Source: Phycisphaerales bacterium
Lineage (GTDB): Bacteria > Planctomycetota > Phycisphaerae > Phycisphaerales > SM1A02
Direction: 5' to 3'
NCBI GenBank assembly: GCA_030748455.1
Contig: JASMLY010000016.1
Coordinates: forward strand, 1-14,516
Length of the DNA: 14,516 bases
Positions 1-6,283 of this stretch are shown here, piece by piece. Position numbers and translations under genes: made by a program. Under the pieces are notes generated by a model that saw only the letters and a program-made list of their open reading frames with translations, made no database searches and had not been told where the DNA came from. Position 1 is the first letter of the stretch. Every line of letters starts with the position of its first letter.

Positions 1-1
1 T

Positions 2-616
2 GCAACAGGAGTTTTGGTACTTGGTCTTGGAAAAATGACCAAACGACTTGGCGAATTGACTCTCACGAATAAACGGTACGAAACGGTGATCGATTTATCT
101 GCCAAGACCGCGGGGCATGATGATGAATCGCCGCGTGAAGAAGTTGAAGTTTCGACTCAACCTACTACCAAAGAAGTTACCAAAGTTCTCGAAACATTTC
201 GAGGTGTTATTTTGCAACGCCCGCCAATTTTTAGTGCGGTCAAAGTGGATGGGCATCGAGCGTACGCTGCCGCACGAAAAGGAAAAGAAGTCGTGATAGA
301 GCCCAGAGAAGTGGAGGTTCTTGACATTTCACTTTTGGAATACAAATGGCCACGTGTGACAGTTGACATCTTGTGCACAAAGGGATTTTATGTTCGTTCT
401 TTTGCTCGGGATCTTGGCGAAAAGTTAGAAACCGGTGGCTACTGCAAAGAGATCCGCCGAACCGAAGTAGGACCATTTACATTGGATCACGCATTCGAAT
501 TAGAAAACCTTCCCGAAGTTATTACGCAGGACATTTTAATTTCTACTTCGGGGGTTGATCAGTTGTTGGAGTCGGCTGACGCCAAAAATACACCATCAGC
601 AAACCCATCCCAGTAA
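2..616 (+). CDS. truB: tRNA pseudouridine(55) synthase TruB, 5'-truncated by the window edge
   Basis: TruB converts U55 of the tRNA T-loop to pseudouridine. The frame is open from the first bases and begins inside the protein: the residues ATGVLVLGLGKMTK match the segment just after the catalytic 'HxGTLDPxA' motif, so the catalytic Asp lies off the left edge and the TTG at 14 is not the real start. Further TruB hallmarks follow: QRPPIFSAVKVDGHRAY (substrate-binding region), CTKGFYVRSFARDLG, and the RRTEVGPF strand near the C-terminus. About 45 N-terminal residues are missing. The last ~35 residues (after 'FELENLPEV') are a low-complexity tail, and its coding sequence overlaps the 3' end of lspA on the other strand by 74 bp. 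Family assignment is secure from the motifs; activity cannot be judged without the missing part. Confidence 0.93.
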   Translation, partial: ATGVLVLGLGKMTKRLGELTLTNKRYETVIDLSAKTAGHDDESPREEVEVSTQPTTKEVTKVLETFRGVILQRPPIFSAVKVDGHRAYAAARKGKEVVIEPREVEVLDISLLEYKWPRVTVDILCTKGFYVRSFARDLGEKLETGGYCKEIRRTEVGPFTLDHAFELENLPEVITQDILISTSGVDQLLESADAKNTPSANPSQ

Positions 617-1151
617 GCAACAAGACATCACCGACGTTAAATATCCACGGGAACCATTCACTTGAACCACCCGGCCAAGAAAATGGTAAATGACGGTCAG
701 GAAACATGTGCATAAAATCACGCACTCGTCCAATGAAAATACGATCATAAAGGTTCCCCAGTCCTCCACCAAGGATGAGCCCAAGTCCGACATGCGCGAG
801 CGTGCATGTTTTTGTCGTATTCTTCAGAAAAATCCAACCAGCGATACAGAGAGCGATGATCGTAAACACGATGAAGAAGCCACGCTTTTGTGAACCGATA
901 CCAAACACTGCACCATCATTGAGCACCAATCGAAAATGCAGCATCCTACCTGGAATCGCTACCACTCCATCGTGGGGAGGAATCGGGCTCCATGCAGGGT
1001 TTGATAGGAGTTGCTCGCGTTCAAGGAGAACAGGAGATGGAGCAACATTGTGAAAGGCATAGACTTTTGTTGTGATGTCTAAAGCAAACCCAACGATGAG
1101 AACCGAGAGGAGGAGAATCCACGCACGAGGTGAACGCATCGTTTCGGTCAT
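543..1151 (-). CDS. lspA: Lipoprotein signal peptidase (signal peptidase II)
   Basis: LspA is the inner-membrane aspartyl protease that removes signal peptides from diacylated prolipoproteins (MltA in this window would be a client). From the ATG at 1151 the protein has 202 residues. The expected motifs are present: D25 in DITTK, NDGAVF at 78-83, GGGLGNLYDR at 128-137 with catalytic D136, and FNVGD with catalytic D175 (usually FNxAD). Four hydrophobic segments lie near 11-29, 92-108, 118-134 and 168-189. A loop of about 40 residues between the first helix and NDGAVF makes it longer than the usual ~160 residues. The start was chosen because the ATG overlaps the TGA of the upstream gene as ATGA (1148-1151); the frame is open upstream to 1262 but that part does not resemble LspA. 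The fourth helix is encoded opposite the TruB tail. Confidence 0.93.
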   Translation of the reverse strand: MTETMRSPRAWILLLSVLIVGFALDITTKVYAFHNVAPSPVLLEREQLLSNPAWSPIPPHDGVVAIPGRMLHFRLVLNDGAVFGIGSQKRGFFIVFTIIALCIAGWIFLKNTTKTCTLAHVGLGLILGGGLGNLYDRIFIGRVRDFMHMFPDRHLPFSWPGGSSEWFPWIFNVGDVLLLTGMGLLMVYFWRQPTPTTDQPPK

Positions 1152-1996
1152 GAGGAACGACGTGTCTGCCTTTCTATCTTTTCTGCAGCTTCTTTTGTGT
1201 ATTTCGCCCAAGGCTTTGCACGGAGGCGAGCTGATGGAATCGGTTTTCCTGTTAGGTGACAAACACCATACGTTTTCTTTCGAATACGGATGAGAGCATC
1301 TTCGATATCGCGAATACGTTTGCGTTCACTAGCAGCCATCCCAAGTTTTAAATCTTGATCGTATGCGTCACTTCCCACGTCAGCCATATGGATCGGCATA
1401 CTCGCGAGGTCTGCATTTGCATTCAGGGCTTCACTTTCAATAGCACCAAGATCAACCAACAATTCAGCGCGGTATTGCATCAGCCGATCACGATATCCAC
1501 GAAGCTCTTTGGCAGAAAGCGTTGTTTTCATTGACCGCTTCGCAGGAATTGCATCAACTGCAACTTTTGTTTTTTTCGTTCGTTTCTTTTTCTTTACACC
1601 TGCAGGCGTCGAGAGCATTCGTACTTTTCTACCATTGATGATGACGAAACCACGTTCATCAATTTCTGTAATTTTTGCAGTTTCTGAAACAGACATACCC
1701 CGTCGCCGTTTTGCTTTTGGTTTGAGGGGAGAAGAATTATTCTCGATGCTCATTCGCTTCCGTTTAGCAGGCGAATCAGAGGTTGTTGTTTTTTTTACAA
1801 CCGCCTTCGAACTTTTCTTCCGTACTTTTTTCGTTGGTGTCTTTTTCTTTGCTACCTTTTTTTTAGGAGTGGTCTTCTTTGAAACCTTCTTTTTTGCAGT
1901 TTTCTTGGTGGCTTTTTTGGCTGTTTTTTTCTTTACCCCGACCTTTTTTGAAGCCTTCTTCTTCGTCTTTTTCTTTGATGTTTTCTTTTTAGCCAC
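1148..1996 (-). CDS. DksA/TraR-family protein with a long Lys-rich, histone H1-like N-terminal tail
   Basis: A 282-residue protein from a GTG start. Residues 1-80 are almost entirely Lys, Ala, Thr, Ser and Val in KK-rich repeats, like the H1-type DNA-binding tails of bacteria. Residues ~100-135 contain a short 'ITEIDERGFVIINGRKVRML' element. Residues ~160-240 form a predicted coiled coil typical of DksA relatives (HMADVGSDAYDQDLKLGMAASE), followed by the remains of the zinc finger, YGVCHLTGKPIPSARLRAKPW. Only the first of the four zinc cysteines remains (C246); the others are Thr, Tyr and Glu-type residues, so classical Zn binding is unlikely. DksA relatives bind the RNA polymerase secondary channel; a DNA-tethered polymerase regulator is an inference. 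The GTG was preferred because AAAGGAG lies 7 nt upstream, while an upstream ATG at 2032 has no such support. The stop overlaps lspA as ATGA. Confidence 0.85.
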   Translation of the reverse strand: MAKKKTSKKKTKKKASKKVGVKKKTAKKATKKTAKKKVSKKTTPKKKVAKKKTPTKKVRKKSSKAVVKKTTTSDSPAKRKRMSIENNSSPLKPKAKRRRGMSVSETAKITEIDERGFVIINGRKVRMLSTPAGVKKKKRTKKTKVAVDAIPAKRSMKTTLSAKELRGYRDRLMQYRAELLVDLGAIESEALNANADLASMPIHMADVGSDAYDQDLKLGMAASERKRIRDIEDALIRIRKKTYGVCHLTGKPIPSARLRAKPWAKYTKEAAEKIERQTRRSS

Positions 1997-2003
1997 CAGA
2001 GGA

Positions 2004-2010
2004 CTCCTTT
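2004..2010 (-). promoter_or_regulatory. Shine-Dalgarno of the DksA-like gene
   Basis: On the minus strand AAAGGAG lies 7 nt before the GTG at 1996. It is one of the strongest ribosome binding sites in the window and decides the start: GTG at 1996 rather than the in-frame ATG 36 bp upstream. Confidence 0.75.
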
Positions 2011-2135
2011 GTAACCTGTTGCAAAATAACAACTTGCAGTGTTTGGCAAGGCTGCATTTTGAGATGCGAAACCGAGATTTTACGCTCCAACGTAGGTTTC
2101 GTCAATGCGAGCACATATTTGGTGTGAAATCCCCC

Positions 2136-3113
2136 CTACAGTTCGGTAGAAACACCCATTGAGGCGAATTTCTCATATCGCCTTTGAACGAGTGTTTTTG
2201 GGTTAAACCGAGAGAGGTCTTGCAGCGTGTCGACGATCCACCGTTCGACATTTTTCGCAGTTTCTGCAATATTCCGGTGTGCGCCCCCAACTGGCTCAGA
2301 AATAATGGCGTCGATGAGACCATTTTGTAGGTTGTCACGACTCGTAAGTGCAAGGTTGGTTGCTGCTGCTAGATTCGTTTCTTCAGTTGCTTCTTTCCAC
2401 AAAATTGCTGCACACCCTTCGGGACTGATGACTGAGTACCAAGAGTATTGCAACATTGCAACACGATCAGCGACCGCAATTCCTAACGCACCACCAGATC
2501 CACCTTCACCAATCACGATCGAAACGATTGGAATTTCAAGACGGCTCATTTCTTTGAGGTTTTCAGCGATTGCTTGTGCCTGTCCACGCTCTTCCGCTTT
2601 CAAACCCGGATACGCGCCCGGCGTATCTACGAGCGCAACAATTGGGATTTTAAACTTCTCTGCAAGTTTCATTTTGTGCAGAGCCTTTCGATATCCCTCT
2701 GGGTGTGCGCAACCAAAGTGGCAAGCAATACGTTCCTCAGTATCTTTTCCTTTTTGATGTCCAATAAGCAAGACTTTATGTGGACCGATCCGTGCAAACC
2801 CCGTTCGAATGGCTGGGTCATCTCCAAACCGCCGGTCGCCATGAAGTTCTCTAAAGTCGCGGCAGATCATTGAGATGTAATCTGTAGTTTGAGGGCGATC
2901 TGGGTGTCTCGCGACTTTCACTGTTTGCCAAGGTGTGATGTTCTCATAAATCTTCTTGAGCAGGTTGTCTCGAGTATTTTGAAGCTCAGTAAGTTCAACA
3001 GCATAACTGCCTGCTTCCTCAGTATCTTTGAGCGCAGCAATTTGGCGGTCTATTTCTGCAACAGGTTCCTCAAAGGGAAGCGTGAGCATGGGGGTTGCCT
3101 TGATGTCAGACAT
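2136..3113 (-). CDS. accA: Acetyl-CoA carboxylase carboxyltransferase subunit alpha
   Basis: AccA pairs with AccD to transfer the carboxyl group from carboxybiotin to acetyl-CoA, giving malonyl-CoA, the first step of fatty-acid synthesis. The 325-residue product has the normal family length. It starts with the typical N-terminal helix (LPFEEPVAEIDRQIAAL), then TPWQTVKVARHPDRPQTTDYI (~60-80), FRELHGDRRFGDDPAI (~87-102), GHQKGKDTEERI (~118-129), DTPGAYPG (163-170) and the oxyanion-hole glycine motif GEGGSGGALGI (202-212). The ATG at 3113 begins MSDIKA; the longer open frame to 3296 runs antisense into proC and is unlikely to be coding. Only a moderate GGAAGG element precedes the start, about 11 nt away. 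Co-directional with the DksA-like gene after a 139-bp gap, so an accA-dksA-lspA transcript is possible. Confidence 0.96.
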   Translation of the reverse strand: MSDIKATPMLTLPFEEPVAEIDRQIAALKDTEEAGSYAVELTELQNTRDNLLKKIYENITPWQTVKVARHPDRPQTTDYISMICRDFRELHGDRRFGDDPAIRTGFARIGPHKVLLIGHQKGKDTEERIACHFGCAHPEGYRKALHKMKLAEKFKIPIVALVDTPGAYPGLKAEERGQAQAIAENLKEMSRLEIPIVSIVIGEGGSGGALGIAVADRVAMLQYSWYSVISPEGCAAILWKEATEETNLAAATNLALTSRDNLQNGLIDAIISEPVGGAHRNIAETAKNVERWIVDTLQDLSRFNPKTLVQRRYEKFASMGVSTEL

Positions 3114-3131
3114 GGTGGTAGTGTACCTTCC

Positions 3132-3920
3132 ATGTGCGTACGATTGGCAGTCATTGGTGGGGGGAATATGGCACGTTCGATTCTCAGTGGTGCGGTTTCG
3201 CGAGGGATTTTGCAGGAACATGAAATTGTTGTTGCTGATCCAGATCCATTTAGTCAAGAGTATTTTCGATCTCAGAACATCGTCTGCGTGCCACATGCCT
3301 CCGAGCTGCCCATGCCCAAGGGCTCACAAGTTTTACTTGCTGTGAAGCCACAGATTTTTGAAGCAGTCGCCTCAGACGTATCTTCCGATGTTGTTATTTC
3401 GATCATGGCAGGTGTTTCAACTCGTACAATTTCAGAGCAAATCACGAACGGAAGAATTATACGAGTCATGCCAAATTTACCTTGCAGCATTGGGCTTGGC
3501 GCTGCTGGTATGGCGTTGGGAAAACAAGCAACGATGCAGGATGCTGCACTTGCTACAGAATTGTTTAACGCAATCGGTACTGTGAAAATGGTGGAGGAAT
3601 TCCTCATGGATGCAGTTACGGCCGTTAGCGGTTCGGGACCAGCGTATTTGTTCTTACTCGCAGAGGCGATGATCGAAGGTGGTGTGGCATCTGGATTAGA
3701 TCGCGAGACAGCTGACGCGCTTGTACGACAGACTTTGCTCGGTGCATCAGGATTACTCTCGCAAGATGTACGATCAGCAACACTTCTTCGCGAAGCTGTG
3801 ACAAGTAAGGGGGGGACGACAGCAGCAGCTTTAGAAGTCTTGCAAGCAAATGGTGTCTCACAGTCCATCGCCGATGCCATTGTCGCAGCCCGTGATCGTG
3901 GTCGTGAACTTGGTGCGTAG
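3132..3920 (+). CDS. proC: Pyrroline-5-carboxylate reductase
   Basis: ProC reduces 1-pyrroline-5-carboxylate to L-proline with NAD(P)H, the last step of proline synthesis, in the cytoplasm. The 262-residue product is full length. The N-terminal Rossmann motif is VIGGGNMARSILSG (residues ~7-20). The dimerisation and substrate-binding domain has TAVSGSGPAYLFLLAEAMIEGG (~161-182) and the signature SKGGTTAAALEVL near residues 224-236. The ATG at 3132 is the first one compatible with the Rossmann fold; the frame is open further left but only as antisense of accA. No good Shine-Dalgarno precedes the start, and only 18 bp separate it from the divergent accA start. A rho-independent terminator follows 31 bp after the stop. 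Confidence 0.96.
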   Translation: MCVRLAVIGGGNMARSILSGAVSRGILQEHEIVVADPDPFSQEYFRSQNIVCVPHASELPMPKGSQVLLAVKPQIFEAVASDVSSDVVISIMAGVSTRTISEQITNGRIIRVMPNLPCSIGLGAAGMALGKQATMQDAALATELFNAIGTVKMVEEFLMDAVTAVSGSGPAYLFLLAEAMIEGGVASGLDRETADALVRQTLLGASGLLSQDVRSATLLREAVTSKGGTTAAALEVLQANGVSQSIADAIVAARDRGRELGA

Positions 3921-3951
3921 ATGAATGCCTACATCGCAGATCACTAGCAAA

Positions 3952-3983
3952 TGCCACTGAGACACAGTGGCACGGAGTTTTTT
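3952..3983 (+). terminator. Rho-independent terminator of proC
   Basis: TGCCACTG (3952-3959) and CAGTGGCA (3965-3972) form a perfect 8-bp stem with loop AGACA. After CGGAG comes a run of six T (3978-3983). The hairpin lies 31 bp after the proC stop on the same strand. The five bases between stem and T run make it slightly non-ideal. Confidence 0.75.
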
Positions 3984-4004
3984 CTTCTAAATCTTCCATC
4001 CCCT

Positions 4005-4088
4005 CTGCTCTGAGCATTGCTCAGAGCTTACCTCTGTGCATACCTCTGTGTATACCTCTGTGCATACCTCTGAGCATTGCTCAGAGCA
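4005..4088. repeat. Tandem 12-bp repeat array 1 (7 units, consensus TACCTCTGTGCA)
   Basis: Seven units of exactly 12 bp in one phase: CTGCTCTGAGCA, TTGCTCAGAGCT, TACCTCTGTGCA, TACCTCTGTGTA, TACCTCTGTGCA, TACCTCTGAGCA, TTGCTCAGAGCA. The first two and the last two units form inverted repeats: GCTCTGAGC-ATT-GCTCAGAGC (4007-4027, 9-bp stem) and CTCTGAGC-ATT-GCTCAGAG (4068-4086, 8-bp stem), so the plain units lie between two hairpins. The right flank reads AGGTGTAAG. The array sits between the convergent 3' ends of proC and the ABC permease. A single degenerate unit-like 12-mer, TACTTCTGTGTC, lies out of phase at 4151-4162. No spacers are present, so it is not CRISPR. A second copy is at 9878-10009. 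Confidence 0.93.
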
Positions 4089-4198
4089 AGGTGTAAGTAC
4101 TTGTGAAACAAGTGTTTGAAGGTAATTGTGTTAGGTTTTCATCTTGTGTGTACTTCTGTGTCTCTAGGGCGAAAAACGGGAACACAAATTGCAGTCAA

Positions 4199-5335
4199 CT
4201 AAAAATCTTTTCGACAGAAAATCAGAGTTGCTAACCCTAGGACGAAGCCTTCGAAAATGAGTGATGTGCCAAGAACATACCAAAGAGAGCGATCTTTGTA
4301 CGCTTCGTGTACTCGCTTGTTTGCTTCTCGTTCAACTGCTCGGCGAGTTGTTGGGTTGATCTCTTCCACTTCTTCAAGTTGCGACATATCTCCTCGCATG
4401 ATCGCTGCAAAGTCAAATCCATCTTTACTGCTTAACCATCGGTCAAGAAGATTGATCGTCTGCGAAGTTTTGGGTAGAACAGTAAGAACCCAAGAAACAG
4501 GTTTCTGCCACGCCTTGATTGTACCGAGGAACTCTATGGTTTCGGTGGTATCAGCAGTCATTTCATCAATCCGATTCTGACGAGCTTCGATTCTGAAATC
4601 TTCTGGGGAAGTCTCGATAATTGCGTCGAGTTCTTCTTGTTGTGTTGCGATGCTCTCTTGATACCGTTCTACTTGGACTTCTTGATTTGTCACGATCGAG
4701 ATTAACACACCCTCGCTAGCAGCAACTGAAAATAGCATCATCCAAAAGACGCCTGTAACAAGTAATGCTGCGATGCCAGATTTTGTCACCAATCCAGTGA
4801 GTACAGTGATAGAAAACAAATAACTATAAAAAATTGTTACGATTGGAATAGCAACAAAAATCATAGGATTCCACTCACCTATTCTTAACCCAACGCACAA
4901 AAAAATTCCAACACAAAACAACGTAACTTGCAGTAACACAAACAACAAACTCACGAGATATTTCAACAAGAAAAATCTAGTTCTTGAAATTGGCTTTGAA
5001 AGAGAGAGATCGATCGAACCTTCGCTGACGAAATCGGGAAAAATGGAACACGTGGAAATGAGAGCTAGAATGGTCGCGATCCACGCTAACCAGATCGTGA
5101 TAAGGAAATTGGAATAAATCCCAAGATACAATCCTCTTGCCCAAGGACTTCCTGAAGTGATGTATTCGCTCTCGATATCATAAATACCATAGAAGAGTGA
5201 AACACCTTGTTCGTTGAAACCAATAGAACCAAAAAGCAGTACGACCAAAGCAGAGAGACCCAACGTGAGCCAAAACAATTTTGCAGCACTGAGTTGGCGA
5301 TACGCATCGATCAATAACGCTTTGAAAACTCTCAT
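4199..5335 (-). CDS. ABC-2-type transporter permease
   Basis: A 378-residue integral membrane protein, the likely membrane partner of the ATPase encoded just upstream. Hydrophobic segments lie near residues 20-38, 71-97, 122-148, 158-182, 186-208 and 352-372, which gives six helices. Between the fifth and sixth is a soluble stretch of about 135 residues, rich in Glu and Gln and probably partly coiled coil. The motif SEGSIDLSLSKPISRTRFFLLKY (~104-126) resembles the 'G.l..lLs.Pisr..i...K' element of ABC-2 permeases. The ATG at 5335 overlaps the TGA of the ATPase gene as ATGA, so the two are probably translated together. Substrate unknown: NatB-like and lipid or drug exporters share this layout. 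It converges on proC, with array 1 between them. Confidence 0.85.
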   Translation of the reverse strand: MRVFKALLIDAYRQLSAAKLFWLTLGLSALVVLLFGSIGFNEQGVSLFYGIYDIESEYITSGSPWARGLYLGIYSNFLITIWLAWIATILALISTCSIFPDFVSEGSIDLSLSKPISRTRFFLLKYLVSLLFVLLQVTLFCVGIFLCVGLRIGEWNPMIFVAIPIVTIFYSYLFSITVLTGLVTKSGIAALLVTGVFWMMLFSVAASEGVLISIVTNQEVQVERYQESIATQQEELDAIIETSPEDFRIEARQNRIDEMTADTTETIEFLGTIKAWQKPVSWVLTVLPKTSQTINLLDRWLSSKDGFDFAAIMRGDMSQLEEVEEINPTTRRAVEREANKRVHEAYKDRSLWYVLGTSLIFEGFVLGLATLIFCRKDF

Positions 5336-6252
5336 GCTTCATCTCCGATGCTTCCGGGATTGTCGATGTAATCAACAGCACGCAAAAACAATTCCTCCAA
5401 TGATTCACGTACGGGGCGGATTGAGCTGATGACACATGAATCTCTACGAAGGCGATCAATGAGGGGTTGGACGGATAGGATATCGTCACCTAGTTTTGTT
5501 AGGGTCTTCTCTTTGACGGAGTCAAATTCTGTGTGTGACCATTCGGGAGGTGCACAAGCGAGTTCAATCTCGATTCGCTTACTTTCTTTCGTCAGCGAAT
5601 CGATTGTTCCCTGCATTGTCACTTGCCCCTTCACCATGATGGCAACTCGATCGCAAACCATTTCTAACTCACTCAAAAGGTGGCTGTTGAGGAAAATTGC
5701 ATGCCCCTCATCCTTGAGTTCAGAAAGCAAATCTCTAATTTCTCTTCGCCCTACAGGGTCGACTCCGTCGGTTGGTTCATCGAGCACTAACAATTTTGGA
5801 TTATTCATCAACGCTTGGGCAATACCAAGGCGTTGCAACATTCCTTTGGAGTATGTGCTGATTTTCCTTTTTCCCCAACCCGCTAACCCTAAACGTGAGA
5901 GGAGCGACCTCGCTCTTTTTGTGCGGGTAGATCTTGCAACACCGCTAAGTGCCGCGTAATAGTGTAAGACTTGATTCCCTGTCAGATACCTAGGGAATTG
6001 ATGGTGTTCTGGTAAATACCCGATTTGTCTGAGCCCATCAGGGTGACCTATTGGTAAACCAAGAACAGTTCCTGAGGATTTTGTAGCGTGGATGACAGTC
6101 ATGATGATTTTTACTAGGGTGGATTTGCCCGCACCGTTGGGGCCGAGTAACCCATAGATTTCACCTTCGCTGACATCTATTGAAACACCCCGAAGTGCGT
6201 GTACGTTTCCTCTATACGTTTTATAAATGTCGAGAAGATTCATCGCACCCAT
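5332..6252 (-). CDS. ABC transporter ATP-binding protein
   Basis: A 306-residue ATPase that powers the permease encoded immediately downstream (ATGA overlap at 5332-5335). Visible motifs: Walker A GPNGAGKST (37-45), a signature-like YSKGMLQR (134-141, with SKGM in place of LSGGQ, as in many CcmA/NatA-type exporter ATPases), Walker B LLVLDEP (154-160) with TDGVDP as D-loop, and switch His191 in LNSHLLSELE. Residues ~225-306 are a C-terminal extension common in CcmA-type exporters. The start is uncertain: ATG at 6252 or ATG at 6243 (MNLLDIYKTY), neither with a strong ribosome site; the second leaves a more typical N-terminus. The gene diverges from the decarboxylase gene with about 31 bp between starts. 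Confidence 0.93.
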   Translation of the reverse strand: MGAMNLLDIYKTYRGNVHALRGVSIDVSEGEIYGLLGPNGAGKSTLVKIIMTVIHATKSSGTVLGLPIGHPDGLRQIGYLPEHHQFPRYLTGNQVLHYYAALSGVARSTRTKRARSLLSRLGLAGWGKRKISTYSKGMLQRLGIAQALMNNPKLLVLDEPTDGVDPVGRREIRDLLSELKDEGHAIFLNSHLLSELEMVCDRVAIMVKGQVTMQGTIDSLTKESKRIEIELACAPPEWSHTEFDSVKEKTLTKLGDDILSVQPLIDRLRRDSCVISSIRPVRESLEELFLRAVDYIDNPGSIGDEA

Positions 6253-6283
6253 CTTCGCATTGTACTCGCGATATGATGCTCCG

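Noticed and set aside
2080..2102. Inverted repeat GAAACC/GGTTTC between accA and the DksA-like gene as a terminator
   Set aside because: The 6-bp arms are interrupted by a long loop and no T run follows on the minus strand.
1509..2162. Phe-rich 217-residue frame on the plus strand
   Set aside because: It is the antisense shadow of the Lys-rich coding stretch of the DksA-like gene (AAA/AAG read as TTT/CTT).
3114..3296. N-terminal extension of accA to 3296 and of proC leftwards to 2889
   Set aside because: Both extensions are antisense to the other gene and precede well-conserved N-termini; they are simply stop-free shadows.
4005..4088. CRISPR array
   Set aside because: Units are 12 bp, directly adjacent and without unique spacers; no cas genes are in the window.
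4099..4113. Hairpin ACTTGT-GAA-ACAAGT after array 1
   Set aside because: Only a 6-bp AT-rich stem and no T run on either strand; could be chance.
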